Shown here one piece after another: positions 52,027 to 58,900 of a DNA stretch of 64,000 nt. The stretch is from JBOZRQ01 sp050789255 (GTDB lineage Bacteria; Bacillota; Sulfobacillia; Symbiobacteriales; Symbiobacteriaceae): the NCBI GenBank assembly GCA_050789255.1, contig JBOZRQ010000009.1:1-64000 (forward strand), given 5' to 3'. The translations under genes were made by a program, and so were the position numbers. Under the pieces are notes generated by a model, which saw only the letters and a list, made by a program, of their open reading frames with translations, was not told the origin of the DNA and made no database searches. The stretch's first letter is position 1; each line of letters begins with the position of its first letter.

Positions 52027-53116
52027 GTTTATGGAGGAGTTGGCCCCGCTGCACTGGGCCGAGTCCTGGGACAACGTGGGCCTGCAGGTAGGCGCCCCCG
52101 ACCGCCCCGCCGACCGGATCCTGGTCGCCCTGGAGCTGACCGGAAGTGTGGCGGAGGAGGCGCTCGCCACCGGGGCGAACCTGGTGGTGGTTCATCACCC
52201 CGCGATCTTCCGGCCCCTGAAGGCCCTGCGGTTCGACTCGGCCCCGGGCCGGCGCCTGGAGAAGCTGATCCAGGCGGGCATCAGCCTGTACGCCGCCCAC
52301 ACCAACCTCGATCAGTCCAAGGGCGCCACCAACGACACCCTGGCTGCCGCCGCCGGCCTGACGGAGTTCGAGGTGATCCAGAAGGTCGGCGAGGAGCGCT
52401 TCGTCAAGCTGGTGGTCTTCGTCCCCAAGGGCCACGAGGAGGCCGTGCGGGGCGCCCTCGCAGCCGCTGGCGCCGGCCACATCGGCAACTATAGCCACTG
52501 CACCTTCCAGACCCCGGGCACAGGCACCTTCCTGCCCCTGGAGGGCACCAGGCCGTTCCAGGGCGAGCAGGGCCGCCTGGAGTATGCCGATGAGATCCGG
52601 CTTGAGACCATCATGCCCGAGAATCGGGTCCAGGCCGCCGTCCGTGCGATGATCGCCGCCCACCCCTACGAGGAGGTGGCCTACGACCTCTACCCGCTCG
52701 CCAACCCGGGCCCGGTGCGGGGCCATGGCCGCATCGGCAGCCTGGCCGAGCCGGTCAGCCTGGGCACCCTGGCCGGGCGCCTCAAGCAGACCCTGGGCCT
52801 GGAGGGCCTCCGCCTGGTGGGCGACCCGGCCCGTCTGATCCGCCGGTTGGCAGTGGGCGCCGGCGCCGGCAGCCCGCTGATTGAGCTGGCCGCCCGGCGC
52901 GGCGCCGAAGTGCTGATCACCGGCGACATCGGCTACCACAACGCTCAGGATGCCATCGATCTGGGCCTCGCCGTGGTCGACGTTGGACATTACTATTCCG
53001 AGCGAAACGTGGTACAGCCGGTGGCGGCCTACCTGCGCCAGAAGCTGGCCGAGGCTGGTCTGGCCGGCGAGGTCTTGGAGGCCCAGGCTGGGCGTGATCC
53101 CTTCTCCTACATGTAA
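51995..53116 (+). CDS. Nif3-like dinuclear metal-centre protein
   Basis: This 373-residue Nif3/YqfO-family protein forms a toroidal hexamer with a two-metal site. It starts TVGRIAEFMEELAPLHWAESWDNVGLQVG. It has the first metal motif VVVHHPAIF, YAAHTNLDQSKGATND, and the late metal residues ITGDIGYHNAQDAIDLGLAVVDVGHYYSE. The central insert of about 100 residues (VIQKVGEERFVKLVVFVPKGHEEAV) is the CutA-like domain typical of the long Firmicutes form. The molecular function remains unclear. It overlaps trmK by 32 bases; the trmK-nif3 pair is conserved in Firmicutes. Confidence 0.95.
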   Translation: MQKATVGRIAEFMEELAPLHWAESWDNVGLQVGAPDRPADRILVALELTGSVAEEALATGANLVVVHHPAIFRPLKALRFDSAPGRRLEKLIQAGISLYAAHTNLDQSKGATNDTLAAAAGLTEFEVIQKVGEERFVKLVVFVPKGHEEAVRGALAAAGAGHIGNYSHCTFQTPGTGTFLPLEGTRPFQGEQGRLEYADEIRLETIMPENRVQAAVRAMIAAHPYEEVAYDLYPLANPGPVRGHGRIGSLAEPVSLGTLAGRLKQTLGLEGLRLVGDPARLIRRLAVGAGAGSPLIELAARRGAEVLITGDIGYHNAQDAIDLGLAVVDVGHYYSERNVVQPVAAYLRQKLAEAGLAGEVLEAQAGRDPFSYM

Positions 53117-53133
53117 TATCCGGAGGCGAGAGC

Positions 53134-54069
53134 GTGAGCGAAACGCTGCTGGAACTGCAAAGCATCACCATACTTCGATATACGGAGCCGACCGGGCTCT
53201 TCGGGCTCTGGGGCGCCAAACCTGTGCGCGCCCTGGATGGGGTCAGCGTCACCTTGCGCCGGGGGGAGACCCTCGGCATCATGGGCGGTTCAGGCGCCGG
53301 GAAGAGCACCCTGGCTGAGGCCGCTACCTTGCGGCGCCCCATCGAGCGGGGCCGCATCCTCATGGACGGTCAGGACGCATCCCGCTTCAGCGGCGACGAG
53401 AAGCGCAAGGCCCAGCGGCGGCTCCAGCTGATCCGCCAGGACGCCCGGGAGAGCCTGGAGATGGACCAGAAGGTCGTCAAGCAGCTCCGGGATGACCTCC
53501 GCCAGGCGGGCCTGCCCGACCCGGACGCCCGCCTCACCCGGGCTTTGGAGCAGGTGGAACTGAACCCGTCCGAGTTCCTGGAGCGCACCCCCAAGGAGAT
53601 GTCAGGCGGGCAGCAGCAGCGCCTGGCCATCGCCCGGGCGCTGGCGATGAACCCGGTCATGGTCGCCGCCGACGAGCCGGTCAGCGGGGTCGACCCGCAG
53701 TTGCGCCAGGGGCTGCTGGCCCTGTTTCGCAAGGTCCAGAAGCAGCAGAACCTGGCCTACATGGTGATCTCCCAGGACGTGCAGGTGATCAGCAAGCTGG
53801 CCCACCAGGTCGCCGTGCTGCACAGTGGGCGCCTCTACGAAGTCGGGCCGGTGGAGCGCATCCTCGGGGAGGCCAGGCATCCCTATAGCCGGCTCTTCCT
53901 GGGGCTGGAGACGGGGGAACTGCCGCCCGAGGAGGATGCGGCCGGCCAGGTCTTCGCCGGCTGCCCCTTCGCCGCAAACTGTGCGCTGGCCAGCGATCGT
54001 TGCCGCCGGGAGGCCCCGGCGCTGCGCGAGGTGGCGCCCGGGCAGCAGGCGGCCTGCCACGCTCTATGA
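53134..54069 (+). CDS. Orphan OppF/DppF-type ABC ATPase
   Basis: This 311-residue ABC ATPase resembles the F subunit of oligopeptide importers. It has Walker A GGSGAGKST, the Q-loop LIRQDARESLEMD, signature EMSGGQQQRLAIARAL, Walker B VMVAADEP and the C-terminal oligopeptide-type tail with cysteines (AGCPFAANCALASDRCRREAPALREV). No binding protein, permease or partner ATPase is nearby. It starts with GTG, 17 bases after nif3, and overlaps the ferredoxin gene by 4 bases. It may serve a transporter encoded elsewhere. Confidence 0.88.
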   Translation: MSETLLELQSITILRYTEPTGLFGLWGAKPVRALDGVSVTLRRGETLGIMGGSGAGKSTLAEAATLRRPIERGRILMDGQDASRFSGDEKRKAQRRLQLIRQDARESLEMDQKVVKQLRDDLRQAGLPDPDARLTRALEQVELNPSEFLERTPKEMSGGQQQRLAIARALAMNPVMVAADEPVSGVDPQLRQGLLALFRKVQKQQNLAYMVISQDVQVISKLAHQVAVLHSGRLYEVGPVERILGEARHPYSRLFLGLETGELPPEEDAAGQVFAGCPFAANCALASDRCRREAPALREVAPGQQAACHAL

Positions 54070-54365
54070 GTGACATGGTCAAGATCACCGTGCAGACGCG
54101 CCAGGGGACCTTCGGGCTGGAGGCGGCGCCCCGCTCCAACCTGCTGCAAGCGATCCTCGCAGCGGGGATCCCTTATCGCTGGAGCTGTACCCAGGCCACC
54201 TGCGGCAAGTGCCAGTGCCAGGTGCTCCAGGGCGCCGAGAACTTGCAGCGGCCTACGGTTAACGAGCCCGCCCGCCTCAGCCAAACCCTGGTAGACATGG
54301 GCTTCCGCCTGGCTTGCCAGGCCAAGGTGATCGGCCCCGGCGAAATCGTCATTAAGCAGCGGTAA
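54066..54365 (+). CDS. 2Fe-2S ferredoxin (plant type)
   Basis: This 99-residue electron carrier has the beta-grasp ferredoxin pattern: Cys41, Cys46 and Cys49 in CTQATCGKC and the fourth ligand Cys84 in RLACQAKV. An additional Cys51 follows the loop. The start ATG overlaps the stop of the ABC gene (ATGA), so translation is coupled. No dedicated reductase or oxygenase is adjacent, and the redox partner is unknown. It is the last gene of the trmK-nif3-ABC-fdx run. Confidence 0.93.
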   Translation: MSDMVKITVQTRQGTFGLEAAPRSNLLQAILAAGIPYRWSCTQATCGKCQCQVLQGAENLQRPTVNEPARLSQTLVDMGFRLACQAKVIGPGEIVIKQR

Positions 54366-54388
54366 GGCGGTGCAGGGGAGGGATCCCG

Positions 54389-55057
54389 GTGAGCCCAGTT
54401 TCTGTGCCCGGGCGGTTCATTCGGGCCATGGTTGTTGGGAGCGTGGCCGCAAGCACCATGGTAGTGTTTCGGGTCTTCTATACCGGAGCTAGGACGTACG
54501 CCTGGATGATCGTGCCCAACCTGGTGCTTGCCTGGATACCTTACCTGATAGCCCACTGGGTGGATCGACTGCACAAGGCAGGGCGCCCGAGTATAGCGTC
54601 CACGGCCGCCCTGGGAGCGGCATGGATGGCCTTCCTGCCCAACGCCCCGTACTTGGTGACCGACCTGGTCCACCTGACGGCCTTCTACGATACGATGCCC
54701 CTCTACTACGACATTGCAATGCTGGTTCTGTTCGGCGGGGTGGGGCTTTACCTGGGCTCCGCTTCCCTGCGGCTGATGCATCAGTTGGTGGAGCGCCATC
54801 GCGGCGTTGTCGCCGGGTGGGCCTTCGCCACCGGCGTATGTGTGCTGTCCGCCGTCGGGATCTACCTTGGGCGCGTCGACCGCTGGAACAGCTGGGACAT
54901 GCTTCGGGCTCCCCACCGAGTCGTCCTCAGCGCCCTGAAAGTCTTCACCGAAGCGGATGCGCTCCTGTTTGTCGCCGCGCTCTCCCTCCTGCAGCTGGTG
55001 GTCTACTGGATCTTCCGGCAAACCACCGCATTCGCTACTAGCGAATCTGCCTATTGA
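54389..55057 (+). CDS. DUF1361 family membrane protein
   Basis: This 222-residue protein has six or seven membrane helices. The family core AAWMAFLPNAPYLVTDLVHL is followed by PLYYDIAMLVLFGGVGLYLG and IYLGRVDRWNSWDML. DUF1361 has no assigned function. It starts with GTG after GGGAGGG. It ends just before a strong promoter that belongs to the next gene, so it is the end of its transcript. Confidence 0.85.
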   Translation: MSPVSVPGRFIRAMVVGSVAASTMVVFRVFYTGARTYAWMIVPNLVLAWIPYLIAHWVDRLHKAGRPSIASTAALGAAWMAFLPNAPYLVTDLVHLTAFYDTMPLYYDIAMLVLFGGVGLYLGSASLRLMHQLVERHRGVVAGWAFATGVCVLSAVGIYLGRVDRWNSWDMLRAPHRVVLSALKVFTEADALLFVAALSLLQLVVYWIFRQTTAFATSESAY

Positions 55058-55083
55058 CAGTTTTTGGAAAACCCCATTATACT
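55054..55083 (+). promoter_or_regulatory. SigA promoter of the radical-SAM-like gene
   Basis: A perfect TTGACA (55054-55059) and TATACT (55078-55083) are separated by 18 bases. It lies 50 bases upstream of the GGGGGGATAG leader of the gene at 55133. Confidence 0.85.
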
Positions 55084-55132
55084 GAGAGCGAAAACCATCG
55101 CCAACAGCTCTATCTAGTGGGGGGATAGGCGC

Positions 55133-55936
55133 ATGTCCGTGGAGCAGCTTTTGCTGGCCCTGCCAGCCCAGGCGGGGGAGCTGGCGTCAGGCGATCTGAC
55201 GAACCATCAGTGGGTGGGCATTCTTGAGCAGTTCGCCGCTCAGGGGGGGCGCGAGGTGCTGCTGGGCGGCGACGAGCCGCTGGCTTTCCCTGGCTTCTGG
55301 CTGCTGGCCAAGCGCGCGACCAAGCTGCGCATCCCCCGGGTCACGGCGTACGTAAGCGGCAGTTTCCTGGAGCCCTGGGTCCAGCGGGAGCTGGTCGAAA
55401 GCGGCATCCATCTGCTCGTCGCGCTGGACAGCCTTCAGCCCAGCGTCCACCAGGCGCTGCACCGCAGCGGTAGCCATGCGCGGGCAACCGCCGCCCTCGA
55501 CACCTTCCTGGACCTGGGGCTGCAAAGCCGGGTGGGCGTGCTCGCCACGGCTACCCGCCTCAACCACGAGGAGCTGCCCTCCCTCATGGAGTGGGCAGCC
55601 CAGCGGGGTGTCGCCCGGTTCGTCTGGAGCACCGTGCCCGACGGCGGTTGGCCCTCGGCCCAACTCAAGTCGCTCCGGCTTTCGCCCGAGGAGAAACTGA
55701 GCCTGGCCTCCTGCATGACCGAGGCGGCTCGTAGCTTCGCAACAGGCGTGTACGTAGGTCCCCTTGACCCGCTCGACGGTGCGGACCTCCCCGGCGCATA
55801 CACCCGGCTCCTGCGGGTCAACGCGAATGGGGAGGCTGGCTGGGGCTTCTCCGGGGACGGCGCCCGCCTGGGCAGCCTCAAGCGGGCTACGCTCGAAACT
55901 CTCCTCCAACGGGCCGACCAGGCCGCCGGCGATTGA
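55133..55936 (+). CDS. Radical-SAM-like (SPASM-like) protein without cluster cysteines
   Basis: This 267-residue protein follows the order of radical SAM maturases but lacks the Cys-x3-Cys-x2-Cys motif. It has the GGEP equivalent at residues 45-50 (GGDEPL). Later blocks are LVALDSLQPSVHQALHRSGS (compare the usual SLDG..H...RG), RVGVLATATRLNHEELPSLM, AAQRGVARFVWSTVPDGG and a SPASM-like tail LRVNANGEAGWGF...LGSLKRATLETL. The only Cys is residue 194. The N-terminus starts after the point where the cluster loop would be. The assignment is by pattern, not by search. A SigA promoter precedes it and a hairpin follows. It could be a scaffold or binding protein derived from a radical SAM enzyme. Confidence 0.7.
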   Translation: MSVEQLLLALPAQAGELASGDLTNHQWVGILEQFAAQGGREVLLGGDEPLAFPGFWLLAKRATKLRIPRVTAYVSGSFLEPWVQRELVESGIHLLVALDSLQPSVHQALHRSGSHARATAALDTFLDLGLQSRVGVLATATRLNHEELPSLMEWAAQRGVARFVWSTVPDGGWPSAQLKSLRLSPEEKLSLASCMTEAARSFATGVYVGPLDPLDGADLPGAYTRLLRVNANGEAGWGFSGDGARLGSLKRATLETLLQRADQAAGD

Positions 55937-55944
55937 TCTTCTCC

Positions 55945-55985
55945 CGCCTCCTGCGCTACGCTGGCGTAGGAGGCGATTTGTTTTG
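55945..55985 (+). terminator. Hairpin that contains the ribosome-binding site of the next gene
   Basis: CGCCTCCTGCG (55945-55955) pairs with CGTAGGAGGCG (55965-55975), an 11-bp stem with one mismatch-like G-T pair, followed by ATTTGTTTTG. The AGGAGG of the following TTG-start gene is inside the right arm. It can be read as a terminator for the upstream gene, as translational masking, or both. Confidence 0.55.
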
Positions 55986-56768
55986 CCCGACACCCTTTCC
56001 TTAGAGAATCACTGGCTGGCCTGCATGGCCTCCGCCGGGGGCGGCGGCAGGGTCACCCGCCTGGGTCCCATGCTCACGGTCATCCATCCCCGGCTGTCGC
56101 CGGCCATCCTGAACTTCATGCTCCTGCGCGATGCCCGGCCCGATGACCTCCCCGTACTGCTCGAGGCTGGCGGGGCCGCCCTGGCCGAGTGGGGGCGCCC
56201 GCCCGCACTGTTCCTATCCCCGGCATCAGGGGATATGGGCGCCCTGGGCACCGTCCTCTCCAGCCTGGGTTGGCGCCTGCGCACCCACCAGACGGTCCTG
56301 GTGCGCCAGCTCACGGACCTCGACCTGCCCGCGCCTACGGAGGGCGTATCGGTGCGGGAGATCGGAACACAGGAACTCCGCCGGTGGGGCGACCTGCTAG
56401 TGAAGGCTTACGAGGTGGCGCCCGGCGTCGGACAGGAGATTCGGGCCGCCTGGACCGCCCTGCACGAGAGCCCGGGTGAGTCAGCGGCGGCCCGGTTCTA
56501 CCTGGGCTCTGTGGGCGGCGCCCCAGTGGGCACCGGGCTCACTTGGATCCGCTCCGGCATCGCAGGCCTTTACTGCGGGGCCGTGCTCCCCGCTGCCCGG
56601 CGCCGCGGCGTGGAGCGGGCGACCGTGCTCCGTCGGCTTGCCGACGCGGCCGCGACCGGGGCATACGCCGCCTTCCTGCAAACAGAGGAGGGTTCGCCGG
56701 TGGAACACCTGTGTCTCAACCGGTTAGGCTTCGAGAAGGCGCATTCCAGAGAGCTCTGGATCAAGTAA
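55983..56768 (+). CDS. GNAT family acetyltransferase
   Basis: This protein of about 261 residues has an N-terminal lead-in (DTLSLENHWLACMASAGGGG) and a C-terminal GNAT fold. The fold shows ARFYLGSVGGAPVGTGLTW, AGLYCGAVLPAARRRGVERA (the acetyl-CoA loop region, with RRRGVE in place of the typical R-x-x-G-x-G/A) and AAFLQTEEGSPVEHLCLNRLGFEK. The TTG at 55983 has AGGAGG 9 bases upstream. The longer frame overlaps the upstream gene. It is the second gene after the radical-SAM-like gene. The substrate is unknown. Confidence 0.82.
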   Translation: MPDTLSLENHWLACMASAGGGGRVTRLGPMLTVIHPRLSPAILNFMLLRDARPDDLPVLLEAGGAALAEWGRPPALFLSPASGDMGALGTVLSSLGWRLRTHQTVLVRQLTDLDLPAPTEGVSVREIGTQELRRWGDLLVKAYEVAPGVGQEIRAAWTALHESPGESAAARFYLGSVGGAPVGTGLTWIRSGIAGLYCGAVLPAARRRGVERATVLRRLADAAATGAYAAFLQTEEGSPVEHLCLNRLGFEKAHSRELWIK

Positions 56769-56887
56769 CCACAAATAGACATAGGTGGAGGAATTACCCA
56801 AACGATATAGAATACATATTATGGGAGGTGAGGTTCTGTTACATAGATCCCGAATCCCATACTAAGGAATGCCGAGGAGGATCACTA

Positions 56888-57037
56888 ATGAGACAGGCGC
56901 TTAAGGTAATGGCCGCTCTGATTCTCGCCGTGGTGGTAATGACCGCATTTGCGGGCTCCGCGTTCGCTGGTTCGGTGGACATCGCTCCGCTCGCCTGCTG
57001 GGGAAATTCCTGCACGGGCGACGGCAAGACCCTGTAA
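56888..57037 (+). CDS. 49-residue secreted peptide precursor
   Basis: This short gene encodes a signal peptide (MRQALKVMAALILAVVVMTA, then FAGSAFA as a cleavage site) followed by a 22-residue mature part. That part begins GSVDIAPLACWGNSC and has two cysteines four residues apart. The ribosome-binding site GAGGAGG is 8 bases before the ATG and a terminator follows the stop, both supporting a real gene. The mature part is too short for a folded domain; a disulfide loop is possible. Role unknown; signalling, surface or antimicrobial functions are all unproven. A weak promoter (TTACCC, TATTAT, 17-base spacing) lies at 56794-56822. Confidence 0.7.
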   Translation: MRQALKVMAALILAVVVMTAFAGSAFAGSVDIAPLACWGNSCTGDGKTL

Positions 57038-57062
57038 AACGGAACATATCACCTACAAAGAG

Positions 57063-57089
57063 GGCCGCCTGGCAGGGCGGCCTTTCTTT
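57063..57089 (+). terminator. Terminator after the small secreted peptide
   Basis: GGCCGCC and GGCGGCC pair around TGGCAG and are followed by TTTCTTT. Confidence 0.8.
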
Positions 57090-57176
57090 GTGCCGTCTTT
57101 CCGGGTATGATACTGGGAAGGGAGAATCTCTGCTTGCGGCGAAAAACCGGAGCAGTAGGAAAGAAGGTGGCCGGCC

Positions 57177-58178
57177 GTGGTGTATCTGGGCATTGATATT
57201 GGTGGGACAGGCATCAAAGCTGCCCTTGTCAATGAGACGGGCCAGATACTGCACCATATCGAAACGCCCACCCGGGCGTTTGAAGGCGCCGCTGCCGTCC
57301 TCGATCGGGTAGAGCAACTGGCCAAGACGCTCCTGGAGCGCTCCGGCACACCGGTGGCCGGCGTGGGCGTCGGTTCGGCGGGCCGTATTGACCATAAGCG
57401 AGGGTATGTAGTCTTCTCGGGCGGGAACCTGCCCGGCTGGACCGGGCAGAACCTGGGACCGGAGCTGTCCCGGCGGCTGGCCCTTCCCGTAACGGTGGAC
57501 AACGACGTAAACGCCGCTGCCATCGCCGAGGGCTGGATCGGCTCAGCCCGCGGCACGGCTGATTACCTCATGTTGACCCTGGGCACCGGCGTGGGCGGAG
57601 CGGTGGTCATAGGCGGCCGCATGTGGCGCGGCGCCCGCTGGGGCGCCGGCGAGGTAGGGCACATGGCGCTCTACCCAAAGGGTCACACCTGCCCCTGCGG
57701 GGGCGAGGGCTGCGCCGAGCAGTACGTGTCAGCCAAAGCTCTGACCCGCAGGGCGAACGAAGCGGCAGGGCGCCCCAACCTCTTCCGGGGCATTCGGGAC
57801 GTGATCGGTGCGGCAGAAAAGGGGCGTGACCTGCGCCGGGAGGCCGCCCGCACAGGGGTGGAGACCTTTTGCGGCGACCTCGCCCTGTTTCTAATGAACC
57901 TGCAACAAGCCTTCGACCCCCAGGTGATCGTCATCGGCGGCGGCATCGTCCGGCTGCCCTACTGGTGGGACAGGCTCCTGGAGGCCAGCGCCCGCGAGTG
58001 CCGGCCCCGCTCGTTGCCCATCCGCCTCAAGAAGGCCCACAACGGCCCCCAGGCCGGCGTCATCGGCGCCGCCCGCCTCGCCATGACCGCTGCCCCCGCC
58101 CGCGGCGCCAGACCTTTGGGCACGCCTGTTCCAGTCGCTTCCGCCGCGGCCAACGTGGCGGCTAGTGGTCAGGAATAG
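57177..58178 (+). CDS. ROK family sugar kinase (glucokinase-like)
   Basis: This 333-residue ROK kinase phosphorylates a hexose, probably glucose, with ATP. It has the phosphate loop LGIDIGGTGIKAALV, the catalytic Asp in VTVDNDVNAAAIAE, and the ATP region TLGTGVGGAVVIGG. The zinc motif GHMALYPKGHTCPCGGEGCAEQYVS has the CxCGxxGCxE cysteines. IVIGGGI is the C-terminal loop. N-acetylmannosamine or GlcNAc kinases of the same family cannot be excluded, given the nearby amino-sugar operon. The GTG start has AAGGTGG upstream. The C-terminal 30 residues are Ala/Pro-rich and poorly conserved. Confidence 0.93.
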   Translation: MVYLGIDIGGTGIKAALVNETGQILHHIETPTRAFEGAAAVLDRVEQLAKTLLERSGTPVAGVGVGSAGRIDHKRGYVVFSGGNLPGWTGQNLGPELSRRLALPVTVDNDVNAAAIAEGWIGSARGTADYLMLTLGTGVGGAVVIGGRMWRGARWGAGEVGHMALYPKGHTCPCGGEGCAEQYVSAKALTRRANEAAGRPNLFRGIRDVIGAAEKGRDLRREAARTGVETFCGDLALFLMNLQQAFDPQVIVIGGGIVRLPYWWDRLLEASARECRPRSLPIRLKKAHNGPQAGVIGAARLAMTAAPARGARPLGTPVPVASAAANVAASGQE

Positions 58179-58188
58179 GGGCAGTATT

Positions 58189-58327
58189 TATACGCAGATT
58201 ACGCAGATTCCGCTGATTGAAAAACAGACCCGGTACACCCGCCAGGTGAAATATATAAATATATATGACCTGGAAAGCTATACCAGGCCAATCTGCGTAA
58301 TCCGTAAATCTGCGAAATCTGCGTAAA
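58189..58327. repeat. Imperfect palindromic dispersed repeat, copy 2
   Basis: This element has the same architecture as 1017-1170. The outer arms are built from ACGCAGATT on the left (58192-58210) and AATCTGCG on the right (58290-58325). They enclose a core of CCAGGT (58242-58247) and ACCTGG (58268-58273) around A/T-only ATATAT runs. It lies between the ROK kinase and a convergent small gene. No coding sequence is present. Confidence 0.7.
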
Positions 58328-58335
58328 AAATGTCC

Positions 58336-58369
58336 GGAAAAAGGCCGGGGGAGGTAATCCCCCGGCCTT
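58336..58369 (-). terminator. Terminator of the 116-residue gene
   Basis: AAGGCCGGGGG (58341-58351) and CCCCCGGCCTT (58359-58369) form an 11-bp stem. On the minus strand it is followed by TTTTTCC. Confidence 0.85.
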
Positions 58370-58376
58370 CGCGTAT

Positions 58377-58727
58377 TCACTTGCCGTCGCCAGCGGTTTT
58401 CCGGCGGGGCGCCGAGTCCGCAGGGTGATACATGTAGTCGCGGAGCTTGCGGTGCATCTCCTCTGTTTCAGCGACCGGCCGCAGCGAGATGCCTCGGTCC
58501 CGCTTGGCCGTGCGTATGAGCTGCTGGACCTCGGCCCAGGCGGCGAGCAGGGCGGAGCGGCCGATATCGAGGTCCTCCACGGCGGTAGCTTCCTTGATTT
58601 GCAGTTCGGCCACCCGCACCCTGCGGAGCGCGTCCTCCATGAGCGCCTGGTAATTCGGACGGATCTCCACCGGACCCTGACTGGCCTTGAACCCTATGAG
58701 CGAAAGTGCACGGGAAAACACCTGCAT
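58377..58727 (-). CDS. Uncharacterised 116-residue protein
   Basis: I do not recognise a family. The protein starts MQVFSRALSLIGFKASQGPV and has a long predicted helix rich in Ala, Glu, Arg and Leu (about residues 25-90, LMEDALRRVRVAELQIKEAT onward). It ends in a charged tail, PRRKTAGDGK. There is no signal peptide or membrane segment, so it is probably cytoplasmic. It is a stand-alone gene on the minus strand with a clear terminator, and it is divergent from the serine hydrolase at 58901. Codon use matches its neighbours, supporting a real gene. Confidence 0.7.
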   Translation of the reverse strand: MQVFSRALSLIGFKASQGPVEIRPNYQALMEDALRRVRVAELQIKEATAVEDLDIGRSALLAAWAEVQQLIRTAKRDRGISLRPVAETEEMHRKLRDYMYHPADSAPRRKTAGDGK

Positions 58728-58831
58728 GCCCAGTCCCCCTCCAGGCGAATCCGTTACTGATTCACTAGGAAATACGTGCTTTCCCTGAAAATGGTTCTAA
58801 CCTGGTCTGATGATCCTCCCAGCTAAATCTC

Positions 58832-58860
58832 TTGCGACCATCAGTGTTTCATGATATAAA
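58832..58860 (+). promoter_or_regulatory. SigA promoter of the amino-sugar operon
   Basis: TTGCGA (58832-58837) and TATAAA (58855-58860) are spaced by exactly 17 bases and precede the serine hydrolase gene by 40 bases. Confidence 0.8.
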
Positions 58861-58900
58861 GTGGTATAGACAACCCGGACAGTTCCAAGGGGGTCCTACC

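Noticed and set aside
56821..56865. 14-codon ORF in the leader of the small secreted peptide
   Set aside because: The start has no convincing ribosome-binding site and the sequence shows no attenuator hairpin or codon run that would mark a leader peptide.
55133..57037. A complete RiPP biosynthetic cluster (maturase plus precursor)
   Set aside because: The radical-SAM-like protein lacks the catalytic cysteines, and the peptide has a Sec-type signal rather than a typical leader; no protease or dedicated exporter is adjacent. Kept only as separate observations.
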